Positions 53,510 through 62,604 of a stretch of 64,000 nucleotides of DNA are shown here, piece after piece. The position numbers and the translations under genes are program-made. The notes under the pieces were generated by a model that was not told the origin of the DNA, made no database searches, and saw only the letters and a list, made by a program, of their open reading frames with translations. Location: NCBI GenBank assembly GCA_045576635.1, contig JAZNGT010000015.1, positions 96,707-160,706 of the forward strand, given 5' to 3'. Position 1 is the first letter of the stretch. The number at the start of each line of letters is the position of its first letter. The DNA comes from Congzhengia sp045576635 (lineage in GTDB: Bacteria > Bacillota > Clostridia > UBA1381 > UBA9506).

Positions 53510-54019
53510 ATGCTGGCATCTAACCTTTATCAAAGCATATATCGCTATTTTGGTGACACGACTCCCATTCCTTCGGATTGTGGTATGCTGTGTAACAAAG
53601 CGTGCTGCGAAAGTGGAGATACAGACGATACCGGTATGTATTTGTTTCCGGGAGAAAAAACGTTCTTTTTAAGCAATCCCGATTTTAAAGTGATACAATC
53701 GGACTTTACATATGGAAATAAAAACGCAGACATTGTGATTTGTAAAACGGCATGCATGCGCGATGCACGTCCTTTGTCGTGCAGAATTTTTCCGTTAATT
53801 CCCTATTATCGCGAAAAAGATGGGCTTTCTATCATACAAGACCCAAGGGCGTATGGTATGTGCCCCCTTGCAGAGCGTGAGGCGTTTCAGTATTTAGACC
53901 CGCATTTTATAAAAAAGGTTACAAAGACGTTTCGACTACTTACAAAGTTTTCCGAAGTCCGTCTCTTTTTAGAAGGACTTTCCGACATTTTAGATGACTA
54001 TTTAAAGTTTCACATTTAA
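53510..54019 (+). CDS. Cys-rich putative metal-binding protein (YkgJ-like)
   Basis: 169 residues. Cys cluster DCGMLCNKACC near residue 25, CKTACMRDARPLSCRIFPLIPYY near 80-100 and MCPL near 118. The spacing resembles zinc/iron-chelating YkgJ-type domains, but no family was firmly recognised. C-terminal third is helical. It is between gatB and mnmE, and AAAGGAG precedes the ATG. A role in tRNA metabolism is only suggested by position. Confidence 0.75.
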   Translation: MLASNLYQSIYRYFGDTTPIPSDCGMLCNKACCESGDTDDTGMYLFPGEKTFFLSNPDFKVIQSDFTYGNKNADIVICKTACMRDARPLSCRIFPLIPYYREKDGLSIIQDPRAYGMCPLAEREAFQYLDPHFIKKVTKTFRLLTKFSEVRLFLEGLSDILDDYLKFHI

Positions 54020-54032
54020 GGAGGTGGAGGCT

Positions 54033-55394
54033 ATGACAAATGAAACAATCGCAGCAATTGCAACACCGCACGGAACAGGCGGAATTTCTGTGATTCGTAT
54101 CTCAGGTCCCGAGAGCATTGCAGTCGTGGACAAAATCTTTTCTGCAAAAAACAATAAGAAGTTAAAAGATGCAAAATCTCATACACTTCACTACGGCTAT
54201 ATTTTAGATGAAGGCAATGTATTAGACGAAGTTTTGGTTTCTGTCATGCTCGCACCAAACACCTTTACAAAAGAAGATACGGTTGAAATAAACTGTCACG
54301 GCGGTCTCGTTGTAACAGAGTCGGTTTTAAGTAAAGTTTTAAGCAAAGGTGCATCCCTTGCTACTCCCGGCGAATTTACAAAACGCGCCTTTTTAAACGG
54401 CAGACTTGACTTATCACAAGCAGAGGCAGTTATCGATATGATACACTCCCCCTCTGAACTTGCGCTTTCCACAGCAGCAAACCAGTTAGGCGGCGCATTG
54501 TCGAATGAAATCAACGAAATCCGAGATACCGTGCTTATTGTGCTTTCAAAAATCAACGCAAATCTTGACTATCCGGAAGAAGACATCGATGAATATGATT
54601 CCTCTGAACTCGCGGTCGATTTGGAAAACGCAATTTGCGGGCTTAACGCACTTCTTTCCACCGCCGCACGCGGCAGACTCATACGCGACGGTATTGATAC
54701 CGTAATTTGCGGAAAACCAAACGTCGGAAAATCCTCTGTTTTAAATCTTTTAGCACGTGATTCCCGTGCAATTGTTACAGATATTGCAGGAACAACACGT
54801 GACGTCATCGAAGAACGCGTAACGCTTAACAACATCGTATTAAACGTGTTTGACACAGCAGGTATCAGAAAAACAGATGACAAAATCGAAAGCCTTGGTA
54901 TTGATAAATCAAAAGAATACATAGAAAAAGCAGAACTCGTACTATTTGTATTAGACGCTTCCCTTTCTTTAACCAAAGAAGACTACGAACTTTTTGAACT
55001 TGTAAAAGAAAAAGAAGTCATCGTAATAGAAAATAAATCTGATTTAGGATGCGTATCTAGTAAACCATTCGAAAACGTGCCCACCATTTCGCTTTCTGCA
55101 AAGACGGGCGAGGGACTCGATGCACTTGCTGAAACAATTGAAGAAAAGTTTAAACTTGGTGAAATTAAAGCACTGAAAAATAACGTCATTACAAATCTTC
55201 GTCACAAGGAAGCACTTTCACATGCAGTCACCTCCATTTCTAAGGCGTACGACGCTTTAAAAAGCGGAATGCCTCACGATATGGTTTCCATTGATTTGGT
55301 GGACTGTGCTGCAAGTTTGGGCGAAATTACGGGCAAAACCGTTTCTGAAGAGGTTGTGGACAAAATATTTGCACGTTTTTGCCTGGGTAAATAG
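54033..55394 (+). CDS. mnmE: tRNA modification GTPase MnmE
   Basis: 453 residues. N-terminal tetrahydrofolate-binding domain (TIAAIATPHGTGGISVIRISG), G domain with GKPNVGKSSVLNLL, DTAGIRKTDDKIE and NKSD, and C-terminal FCLGK, the Cys-containing CxGK tail. With MnmG it makes cmnm5U34 in tRNAs. ATG 54033 has AAGGAGG 8 nt upstream; GTG 54024 is less likely. mnmG is not in the window. Confidence 0.96.
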   Translation: MTNETIAAIATPHGTGGISVIRISGPESIAVVDKIFSAKNNKKLKDAKSHTLHYGYILDEGNVLDEVLVSVMLAPNTFTKEDTVEINCHGGLVVTESVLSKVLSKGASLATPGEFTKRAFLNGRLDLSQAEAVIDMIHSPSELALSTAANQLGGALSNEINEIRDTVLIVLSKINANLDYPEEDIDEYDSSELAVDLENAICGLNALLSTAARGRLIRDGIDTVICGKPNVGKSSVLNLLARDSRAIVTDIAGTTRDVIEERVTLNNIVLNVFDTAGIRKTDDKIESLGIDKSKEYIEKAELVLFVLDASLSLTKEDYELFELVKEKEVIVIENKSDLGCVSSKPFENVPTISLSAKTGEGLDALAETIEEKFKLGEIKALKNNVITNLRHKEALSHAVTSISKAYDALKSGMPHDMVSIDLVDCAASLGEITGKTVSEEVVDKIFARFCLGK

Positions 55395-55461
55395 TATATT
55401 GTAAGACAAGTAATAATAAATTAGATGTATGGAAATTCCATTGCGGAAAGGATGAAAACGC

Positions 55462-57204
55462 TTGAAAGAAATTAAAAAGCAATCGTTTATGGAAGGTGCA
55501 GCGGTTTTAATCGTTGCACACCTTGTTGTAAAAATTATCGGCGCATGCTTTAAAATACCACTTGCAAACATTTTGCATGAAACGGGTATGGCATTTTTTA
55601 CAAGGGCGTACAATCTGTATGCCGCGATGTTCGTTATGGCAACTGCGGGACTTCCCGTTGCCGTTTCTAAAATGGTTTCAGAAAGTCTTGCAAAAAAGAA
55701 TTTTAAAGAATCTAAAAAAATTCTGCGTGCCGCCTTATTATTGCTTACCATTATAGGCGCAATCGGAACAATGGTTCTCTTTTTCGGTGCACGTACTTTT
55801 TCGGATAATTTCTTTCAATCTCCGGGGTCTTATTTAAGTATCCTCGCCATTTCTCCGGCGATTTTGTTTATCTCCATACTTTCTGCATTCCGCGGATATT
55901 TTCAGGGACATTCCAATATGATTCCTACTGCCTATTCAGAAGTCATTGAGTCTGTGGGCAAACTTGTAATCGGTCTTTTGGGCGCATACTTTTTAATGAA
56001 AGTATCGGTTGAAGTCGCATCAGCCGGTGCGGTATTAGGCGTTACACTCGGGGGATTGTTTGCGCTTTTATTCCTTGCTCTCTTTTACCTGAAAAATAAA
56101 GAAAAGACACCACTTTATGATACTGAAGCGGCACGTTCTACAAGTAAAATATTTGTAAAACTTTTAAGCATTGCAATCCCGATTACAATTGGTGCCGCCG
56201 TTATGTCTCTTACCAATGTAATTGATACGTTTATGATTGGTAACAGATTGCAGACAATTAAAATTACACAAAATCTTTTTAACACACTGACAGAGTTTTT
56301 TGGAATTGCGCCTGAAAGTGCGCGGATTGGCGCAAACGTCACACCCGAAGCTGCCGATGTTATGTATGGCTCATACTCCGGCTATGCAATGCCGCTTTTT
56401 AACCTGCCGCCATCTATTGTTACCTCTATTTCAATGAGTATTGTACCCGCAATTTCTGCGGCACTTGCAATTAAGAATAAGGCACAGGCAAAACTGCTCA
56501 CAGAATCCTCCATACGAATCACGACAACCTTTGCTCTTCCCTGCGCGATCGGCATGAGCGTTTTATCCTCACCTATTTTAATTTGCCTTTATAACAACGC
56601 ACGTGCACAGGACACTTTGGCTCTCCTTTCACTTTCCATTATATTTGTTTGCATTGTATCCGTCACAACGGCTATTTTACAAGCCGCAGGCCATGTTATG
56701 ATTCCGGTGCGGAATATGTTGATTGGGGGCTTGTTTAAGGTAATTTCAAACTTTGTTTTAATTGCTGTTCCGTCGCTTAACATTGGCGGTGCGCCAATCA
56801 GCACATTCTTCTGCTACATGTTGATTGCAACGTTAAACCTTGTTTCCATTAAGCGTATTTTAAACCCAAGTTTTAAATTGATGGACTTTATCATAAAACC
56901 TTTACTTGCGAGCGTAATCATGGGACTTATTGCCTATCTTACATTTAACGCAGCAGCAGGTCTTATGGGTTGTCCTCTAGCAAGTTTAGGGGTCGATTTT
57001 GTGGCGCAGACAGCACCGGCTACACCGGTTTTATCGATCGTACGCTTTAAAACTATAATCGCACTTGGAATTGCAATTGTAATTGGTATCATCTCCTATG
57101 CAATTTCTGTTTGCCTTTTGCGAGCAATTAAAATAGAAGATGTCGAAATGTTACCAAAAGGTAAAACAATTGCAATATTTATGAAAAAACACAATCTTTT
57201 ATAG
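55462..57204 (+). CDS. SpoVB/MurJ-like polysaccharide flippase (MATE superfamily)
   Basis: 580 residues, about 14 helices. Begins KEIKKQSFMEGAAVLIVAHLVVKIIGACFKIPL, typical of Bacillota SpoVB/YabM proteins. Members flip lipid-linked wall precursors; SpoVB is needed for the spore cortex. Which role this one has is open. TTG start at 55462 after AAAGGATG. Followed by mazG and hup, the same order as near spoVT in many Bacillota (here spoVT is 32 kb away). Confidence 0.9.
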   Translation: MKEIKKQSFMEGAAVLIVAHLVVKIIGACFKIPLANILHETGMAFFTRAYNLYAAMFVMATAGLPVAVSKMVSESLAKKNFKESKKILRAALLLLTIIGAIGTMVLFFGARTFSDNFFQSPGSYLSILAISPAILFISILSAFRGYFQGHSNMIPTAYSEVIESVGKLVIGLLGAYFLMKVSVEVASAGAVLGVTLGGLFALLFLALFYLKNKEKTPLYDTEAARSTSKIFVKLLSIAIPITIGAAVMSLTNVIDTFMIGNRLQTIKITQNLFNTLTEFFGIAPESARIGANVTPEAADVMYGSYSGYAMPLFNLPPSIVTSISMSIVPAISAALAIKNKAQAKLLTESSIRITTTFALPCAIGMSVLSSPILICLYNNARAQDTLALLSLSIIFVCIVSVTTAILQAAGHVMIPVRNMLIGGLFKVISNFVLIAVPSLNIGGAPISTFFCYMLIATLNLVSIKRILNPSFKLMDFIIKPLLASVIMGLIAYLTFNAAAGLMGCPLASLGVDFVAQTAPATPVLSIVRFKTIIALGIAIVIGIISYAISVCLLRAIKIEDVEMLPKGKTIAIFMKKHNLL

Positions 57205-57254
57205 CATAATTCACACAAATTTGAAAAAAATCATCAGAAACCGAGGAAAAACGC

Positions 57255-58046
57255 ATGAATTTTACTAAAAAAGACTATACTTTTGACGATTTAATTGATA
57301 TAATGAACGTGTTACGTGGTAATGGCGGGTGCCCTTGGGATCGTGCCCAAACACACCAGTCTATCAAGTATGCATTGCTGGAAGAAGCATGCGAAGCGAT
57401 GGAAAGTCTTGATAAAAAAACACCCGACGATTTTGCTGATGAACTCGGCGATGTTTTACTTCAGGTTGTATTCCATTCTGCCATTGCAAAAGATGCAGGC
57501 ACATTCTGTATGCAAGACGTTTTAAACCACATATGTAACAAACTGCTTTCGCGTCATACGCATATTTTTGGTGATGATAAATCCGAAAATTCAGAAGATG
57601 CTTTATCTATCTGGGAAGCAAATAAAAGAAAAGAAAAAGGACAGAAAACATATACTGAAAGTATGCAGGATGTTTGTTCTTATCTTCCCGCACTGCTTCA
57701 TTCGCAAAAAGTTCAGAAAAAAGCCGCTATTGTCGGTTTTGACTGGGATTGTACAGAAGATGCAGTGAAAAAACTGGATGAAGAAATTTTAGAATTAAAA
57801 GATGCAATCAAAACAGAAGATACAGAAAAAATCGAAGATGAATTCGGCGACCTGCTCTTCTCTTGCGTAAATGTGAGCAGATTTTTAAAACTAAACCCCG
57901 AAGAAACACTCCGAAAAGCAACCGATAAATTCATCGCACGCTTTTCCGAGGTTGAAAAAGCCGCAGAAAAGTCCGGGAAATCCCTTGACGAAATGACACT
58001 TTCCGAAATGGATGCCCTTTGGGATGCGGTCAAGCGTAATTCTTAA
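57255..58046 (+). CDS. mazG: Nucleoside triphosphate pyrophosphohydrolase MazG
   Basis: 263 residues, two MazG helical domains. EExxE metal-binding motif in LLEEACEAMESLD...DELGDVLLQVVFHS and again in LDEEILELKDAI...EDEFGDLLFSCVN. It hydrolyses non-canonical or all NTPs. 50 nt after the flippase gene, with hup behind. Confidence 0.95.
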   Translation: MNFTKKDYTFDDLIDIMNVLRGNGGCPWDRAQTHQSIKYALLEEACEAMESLDKKTPDDFADELGDVLLQVVFHSAIAKDAGTFCMQDVLNHICNKLLSRHTHIFGDDKSENSEDALSIWEANKRKEKGQKTYTESMQDVCSYLPALLHSQKVQKKAAIVGFDWDCTEDAVKKLDEEILELKDAIKTEDTEKIEDEFGDLLFSCVNVSRFLKLNPEETLRKATDKFIARFSEVEKAAEKSGKSLDEMTLSEMDALWDAVKRNS

Positions 58047-58105
58047 TTTGTTTATGTTATAGCAGGTGCTATATTTAGATTATTAAAATTACAGGAGGAA
58101 GAAAA

Positions 58106-58381
58106 ATGAATAAGGCAGAGTTAGTGGCAGCTATTGCAACAAAAGCTGACGTAACAAAGAAAGATGCTGAAAAAATGGTTGGCGCTTTCATCGACGTTGT
58201 TTCCGGTGCTTTAAAGAAAGGTGACAAGATTCAGCTTGTTGGCTTTGGTACATTCGAAACAAGAAAAAGAGCTGCAAGAGAAGGTAAGAATCCTCAGACA
58301 GGCGCTAAAATCAAAATTGCAGCAAGCACAGTTCCTGCATTTAAAGCAGGTAAAGCTTTAAAAGACATCGTTGCAAAATAA
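58106..58381 (+). CDS. hup: DNA-binding protein HU
   Basis: 91 residues. NKAELVAAIATKADVTKKDAEKM and the DNA-binding arm GFGTFETRKRAAREGKNPQTG. Histone-like DNA-bending protein. AGGAGGAAGAAAA before the ATG; a strong terminator follows. Confidence 0.97.
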   Translation: MNKAELVAAIATKADVTKKDAEKMVGAFIDVVSGALKKGDKIQLVGFGTFETRKRAAREGKNPQTGAKIKIAASTVPAFKAGKALKDIVAK

Positions 58382-58397
58382 TCAAAAATTTTGGGGT

Positions 58398-58430
58398 AAG
58401 GGAACAGCTTTTGCTGTTCCCTTATTTTTT
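58398..58430 (+). terminator. Terminator after hup
   Basis: AAGGGAACAGC/GCTGTTCCCTT (58398-58408 with 58413-58423) and T-run. Confidence 0.93.
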
Positions 58431-58472
58431 ATAATATCATCTTTAAATTTGTGCAATTTACAAAAAACCACA

Positions 58473-58501
58473 TTGACTTTGCTCTTCAAATATAGTATAA
58501 T
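58473..58501 (+). promoter_or_regulatory. Promoter of the LRR protein gene
   Basis: TTGACT (58473-58478), 17 bp, TATAAT (58496-58501). Confidence 0.85.
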
Positions 58502-58537
58502 TGTTATATATTGAGTCGTTAGAAAGGAGTTTTGTTT

Positions 58538-59461
58538 ATGCGTAAAAAATCACTTTTATTTCTTACTTCTTTCTTTTTGTGTCTTACCTTTTTGATCGTT
58601 TCAATTCCCGTATTTTCTGCAAGCTCTGTGGTAAGCGAAAATGTTACATACAGAATAGAAGGAAACACACTTTTTTTAGAAGGAAAAGGCGATTTAGTCT
58701 TAACATATGAATTTATTCCTGAAATTCCTTGGTACGAGCATTTTAACAATATTGAAGCAGTTGTTGTAGGCGAGGGAATAACAACACTCGGAGAAGGCAC
58801 ATTTGCATTGCTTTCGCACTTAAAAACAGTTTCACTCCCCTCTACTCTTCATACAGTAGGACCAAGTGCGTTTTTGTCCTGTTCCTCACTTGAAACACTC
58901 GTACTGCCAGATAGTGTTACAAGAATTGAAAACGGTGCATTTGTAGGCTGCGAATCCTTGCAGTCACTTACCATTCCCGGCAACGTATACTTTATAAGCA
59001 GTGACGCATTTTATAACTGCCTGAACCTAACTATTCGAGGTATTCGTGGCTCTTACGCTGAAACAGTAGCAAACCAACATAATATTCCGTTTGATGCATC
59101 ACTACCTACACCCAAGGACATTGTTGTAACTTTAAACAACAACATTTTAACATTTGATCAGCCACCCGTAATTATAAACGACAGAACACTCGTTCCACTT
59201 CGTGCAATATTTGAAGCGCTCGGTGCAGATGTAAAATGGAATCCGAACACACGTACTGTTTCTGCTACACGTGGTGATATTAAAATTTCGCTTGTTGTTG
59301 ATACAAAGATTTTAACAAAGAATGGTAAAAACATTGAAATTGATGTTCCCGCAACAATTGTAAATGACAGAACAATGGTGCCTGCACGTGCAATTTCAGA
59401 GGCACTCGGTGCATCTGTAGATTGGGACCCTTTTACAAGAACTGTCCTTATCTTTGACTAA
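58538..59461 (+). CDS. Secreted BspA-type leucine-rich-repeat protein with copper-amine-oxidase-like domain
   Basis: 307 residues. Signal peptide (about 1-27), three or so BspA-type LRR_5 repeats (about 70-165; LKTVSLPSTLHTVGPSAFLSC, LETLVLPDSVTRIENGAFVGC), and a C-terminal Cu_amine_oxidN1-type domain with two copies of NDRTLVPLRAIFEALGADV / NDRTMVPARAISEALGASV. Such domains are common on surface proteins of Clostridia. Likely wall-associated binding protein. ATG 58538 with AAAGGAG 8 nt upstream. Not linked in function to fucI behind it as far as can be seen. Confidence 0.88.
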   Translation: MRKKSLLFLTSFFLCLTFLIVSIPVFSASSVVSENVTYRIEGNTLFLEGKGDLVLTYEFIPEIPWYEHFNNIEAVVVGEGITTLGEGTFALLSHLKTVSLPSTLHTVGPSAFLSCSSLETLVLPDSVTRIENGAFVGCESLQSLTIPGNVYFISSDAFYNCLNLTIRGIRGSYAETVANQHNIPFDASLPTPKDIVVTLNNNILTFDQPPVIINDRTLVPLRAIFEALGADVKWNPNTRTVSATRGDIKISLVVDTKILTKNGKNIEIDVPATIVNDRTMVPARAISEALGASVDWDPFTRTVLIFD

Positions 59462-59520
59462 TCTAAGCCTATTATAAGTTTTTAACTTAAATCTATAAAT
59501 GATAAATGGAGGTAATGATA

Positions 59521-61326
59521 ATGGCAAAAAGCAGATTAATCGGCGATTACCCGGTAATCGGTATCCGTCCCACAATCGACGGACGTCGTGGTCCTTTAAA
59601 GGTTCGTGAATCCTTAGAGGAACAGACAATGGGCATGGCAAAGGCTGCCGCTAAATTATTCGAGGAAAACTTAAAGTACTCAAACGGTGAACCCGTAAAA
59701 GTTGTAATTGCAGACACCACAATCGGCCGTGTTGCAGAAGCTGCAGCATGTGAAGATAAATTCAGAAAAGAAGGCGTTGCAATCACACTTACCGTTACAC
59801 CCTGCTGGTGCTACGGTTCTGAAACAATGGACATGAACCCCGAAACAATCAAAGGTGTTTGGGGCTTAAATGCAACAGAAAGACCGGGTGCTGTATACTT
59901 AGCATCTGTTTTGGCAACACATGCACAGAAAGGTCTTCCTGCTTTCGGTATCTACGGCCATGACGTTGTAGACGCTGACGATTCAACAATCGGCGATGAC
60001 ATCAAAGAAAAATTATTAAGATTTGGCCGTGCTGCTGTTGCAGCGGCTTCGATGCGTGGTAAATCTTACTTACAGATTGGTTCTATCTGTATGGGTATCG
60101 GTGGTTCTATTATCGATTCTGATTTCTTAGAATCTTACTTAGGTCTTCGCGTTGAGTCTGTTGACGAGGTAGAAATCATCAGAAGAATGTCTGAGGGTAT
60201 CTATGACGAAGCTGAATTTAAAAAGGCTATGAAATGGGCAAAAGAAAAATGCATCATCGGCTTCGACAAGAACCCTGATTCTGTAAGAAAATCTGACGAA
60301 GTAAAAGACGAACAGTTTGAATTCGTTGTAAAAATGGCAGTTATCATCAAAGACTTAATGAATGGTAACGAAAATCTCCCCGCAGGCTGTGAAGAAGAAA
60401 AAGTTGGTCACAACGCAATTGCGGCAGGTTTCCAGGGACAGAGACAGTGGACTGACTTCTACCCCAACGGCGACTTTGCGGAAGCAGTTTTAAATACTTC
60501 CTTTGACTGGAACGGCGCAAGAGAGCCTTACATTTTAGCAACCGAAAACGACGTATTAAACGGTCTTGGCATGCTCTTTATGAAGCTTTTAACCAACAGA
60601 GCACAGATGTTTGCTGACGTTCGTACCTACTGGAGCGGCGATGCAATCAAACGCGTTACCGGATACGAAATCGATGGTTACGCAAAAGCTGCTGACGGTG
60701 TAATTCACTTAATCAACTCCGGCGCATGCTGTTTAGATGCTTGTGGCGAAGTTACAGATGAAAACGGCAACGCTGTTATGAAACCGTGGTATGAAATGAC
60801 AGAAGCTGATCAGGATAAAGTTATGGCTGCTACAACATGGAACGCAGCGGATAACGGTTACTTCCGTGGCGGCGGTTTCTCATCCAGATTCGAAACAAAA
60901 ACAACCATGCCTGCTACCATGATCAGACTCAATCTCGTAAAAGGTTTAGGTCCGGTTCTCCAGATTGCAGAAGGTTGGACCATTGGTCTTCCGGCAGAAG
61001 TTTCTGATACACTCTGGAAGAGAACTGACTACACATGGCCCTGCACATGGTTCGCTCCGAGATGTGACGGCAAGGAAGGTAGCCCCTTTAAGACTGCTTA
61101 TGAAGTAATGAATAACTGGGGTGCAAACCACGGTGCAATTTCTTACGGACACATTGGGGCAGACTTAATTACACTCTGCTCCATCTTAAGAATTCCTGTA
61201 TGCATGCACAACGTTCCTGCTGAAGACATTTTCAGACCCAAAGCTTGGGATGCATTCGGTATGGATAAAGAAGCTGCTGATTACAGAGCATGTAAAGCAT
61301 ACGGTCCCATGTATAAGAAAAACTAA
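59521..61326 (+). CDS. fucI: L-fucose isomerase
   Basis: 601 residues, the size of FucI (591 in E. coli). Typical segments: IGIRPTIDGRRGPLKVRES, CWCYGSETMD, IYGHDVVDADD and the metal-ligand region DWNGAREPYILATENDVLNG with MFADVRTYW. It interconverts L-fucose and L-fuculose (also D-arabinose). ATG 59521 follows GGAGG by 8 nt. There is no fucK, fucA or transporter beside it; the kinase at 32 kb may be the partner. No clear promoter of its own in the 59-nt gap before it. Confidence 0.93.
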   Translation: MAKSRLIGDYPVIGIRPTIDGRRGPLKVRESLEEQTMGMAKAAAKLFEENLKYSNGEPVKVVIADTTIGRVAEAAACEDKFRKEGVAITLTVTPCWCYGSETMDMNPETIKGVWGLNATERPGAVYLASVLATHAQKGLPAFGIYGHDVVDADDSTIGDDIKEKLLRFGRAAVAAASMRGKSYLQIGSICMGIGGSIIDSDFLESYLGLRVESVDEVEIIRRMSEGIYDEAEFKKAMKWAKEKCIIGFDKNPDSVRKSDEVKDEQFEFVVKMAVIIKDLMNGNENLPAGCEEEKVGHNAIAAGFQGQRQWTDFYPNGDFAEAVLNTSFDWNGAREPYILATENDVLNGLGMLFMKLLTNRAQMFADVRTYWSGDAIKRVTGYEIDGYAKAADGVIHLINSGACCLDACGEVTDENGNAVMKPWYEMTEADQDKVMAATTWNAADNGYFRGGGFSSRFETKTTMPATMIRLNLVKGLGPVLQIAEGWTIGLPAEVSDTLWKRTDYTWPCTWFAPRCDGKEGSPFKTAYEVMNNWGANHGAISYGHIGADLITLCSILRIPVCMHNVPAEDIFRPKAWDAFGMDKEAADYRACKAYGPMYKKN

Positions 61327-61334
61327 TAAAATAA

Positions 61335-61368
61335 AAAGCGCGTTACGGCAAATGCCGTAGCGCGTTTT
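61335..61368 (+). terminator. Terminator after fucI
   Basis: Stem of about 15 bp (AAAGCGCGTTACGGC with GCCGTAGCGCGTTTT, two G-U), then TTTATTTT. Confidence 0.85.
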
Positions 61369-61377
61369 ATTTTGGGT

Positions 61378-61415
61378 AAAAAAATGCTGTAAGGATTTTT
61401 CCTTACAGCATTTAA
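61378..61415 (-). terminator. Terminator after rpsF-ssb-rpsR
   Basis: AAATGCTGTAAGGA/TCCTTACAGCATTT, T-run on the minus strand. Confidence 0.9.
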
Positions 61416-61420
61416 AAAAC

Positions 61421-61660
61421 TTATTCAGCGCTAAACGGTAACAGCGCAATATGTCTAGCTCTTTTAATTGCTTCTGTGAGCTGTCTCTGGTGTTTTGCAC
61501 ATGTACCTGTAATTCTTCTCGGAAGAATCTTAGCACGTTCAGAAACATATCTTCTTAATTTAGCAACGTCTTTGTAATCGATAAATTCAACTTTATCCTG
61601 ACAAAAAGAGCAAACTTTTTTCTTAGCTTTACGATTTCTCATCATCGGCTTTTCTGCCAT
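61421..61660 (-). CDS. rpsR: Ribosomal protein bS18
   Basis: 79 residues. VEFIDYKDVAKLRRYVSERAKILPRRITGTCAKHQRQLTEAIKRAR is the family core (given in parts: IDYKDVAKLRRYVSE, KILPRRITG). N-terminal CSFC plus a later CAKH makes this the Cys-containing, probably zinc-binding form. Last of rpsF-ssb-rpsR. Confidence 0.97.
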   Translation of the reverse strand: MAEKPMMRNRKAKKKVCSFCQDKVEFIDYKDVAKLRRYVSERAKILPRRITGTCAKHQRQLTEAIKRARHIALLPFSAE

Positions 61661-61690
61661 GTTATTTACCTCCTTTTAAGTTGACTTCAA

Positions 61691-62128
61691 TTAGAAGGGT
61701 AAATCTTCCTCTTCAATAGGCATAAATCCATCAATATCACCAACAGCAGGTGCTTGTTCTTCCTGCGGGGGATAAAGTGAAGACGTGGAAGGTTGGTATG
61801 CGCCACCTTCTGCTTTGTTTTGCGCAAATTCCCACTGCTCTACAACAACTTCTGTTGCATAACGGTTTTTGCCCTCGTTATCCTGCCAGCTTCTGGTCTG
61901 GATAGAGCCTTCAAGCGCAATTCTGTGACCTTTTGCAAAATACTTTGAAATAGATTCTGCTGCCTGACGCCATGCAATACAGTTAATAAAATCTGCCTTG
62001 CGTTCTTCGCCCTGCTTTACAAAACGTCTGTCACATGCAACGGTAAAGCTTACAACCGGAATACCGGTAGATGTTGCGCGAAGTTCAGGATCTTTTGTAA
62101 GTCTGCCTACCAAAATAACTTTGTTCAT
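61691..62128 (-). CDS. ssb: Single-stranded DNA-binding protein
   Basis: 145 residues. OB fold (NKVILVGRLTKDPELRATST, FINCIAWRQAAESISKYF, LEGSIQTRSWQDNEG), a disordered linker, and the acidic tip EEEDLPF that binds partner proteins. Between rpsF and rpsR as in most Bacillota. Confidence 0.97.
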   Translation of the reverse strand: MNKVILVGRLTKDPELRATSTGIPVVSFTVACDRRFVKQGEERKADFINCIAWRQAAESISKYFAKGHRIALEGSIQTRSWQDNEGKNRYATEVVVEQWEFAQNKAEGGAYQPSTSSLYPPQEEQAPAVGDIDGFMPIEEEDLPF

Positions 62129-62154
62129 AGTTGTTACCCTCCATGCTAATCAAA

Positions 62155-62463
62155 TTAGCTTCTGGCTTTTTTCTCATCTTTTTTCACGATGATGCTTCTT
62201 AAAACGCCATCTGTGATGTTGTAGATACGTTCAAGTTCCTGCGGAAAATCAGGTTTCGCACTGAAATTAATCAATACATAGTAACCTTCTGTTTTGTAAT
62301 CGATTGGGTAAGCAAGTCTTCTTTTGCCCCATTCGTCAACAGATTCGATTTCACCTGCTTCACTGATTAATGCTTTGAACTTATCAACAATACCTGTGAT
62401 TGCGTCTTCTAAGCCTGCGTCAACTACAAAGATGGTTTCGTACTTGTTGATTACTTCTGACAT
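62155..62463 (-). CDS. rpsF: Ribosomal protein bS6
   Basis: 102 residues with NKYETIFVVDAGLED and VDEWGKRRLAYPIDYKTEGYYVLINF. Start ATG 62463 is set by GAAGGAGG; the open frame further up to 62511 is leader. Head of the rpsF-ssb-rpsR operon. Confidence 0.97.
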   Translation of the reverse strand: MSEVINKYETIFVVDAGLEDAITGIVDKFKALISEAGEIESVDEWGKRRLAYPIDYKTEGYYVLINFSAKPDFPQELERIYNITDGVLRSIIVKKDEKKARS

Positions 62464-62488
62464 TTTTACACCTCCTTCTGGACTTTGG

Positions 62489-62508
62489 CCCCGCACATAA
62501 ATACGGAG
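62489..62508 (-). promoter_or_regulatory. Candidate S6:S18 binding hairpin in the rpsF leader
   Basis: Minus strand CTCCG...CGGGG (62504-62508 with 62489-62493) enclosing about 10 nt, in the leader between promoter and ribosome site. A CCG-containing hairpin bound by the S6:S18 complex is known before rpsF in many bacteria. The match here is only by position and simple pairing. Confidence 0.35.
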
Positions 62509-62544
62509 CAAGGATACATTGTTTTATACAATGTTAACTACATT

Positions 62545-62573
62545 ATTATACCTAATATTCCCTGATATGTCAA
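62545..62573 (-). promoter_or_regulatory. Promoter of rpsF-ssb-rpsR
   Basis: Minus strand TTGACA (62568-62573), 17 bp, TATAAT (62545-62550); consensus in both boxes. A small hairpin ACATTGT/ACAATGT (about 62518-62536) lies just after the start of transcription. Confidence 0.92.
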
Positions 62574-62604
62574 GGGATTTTGCAAATCTTTTGAGAGTGT
62601 TTTA

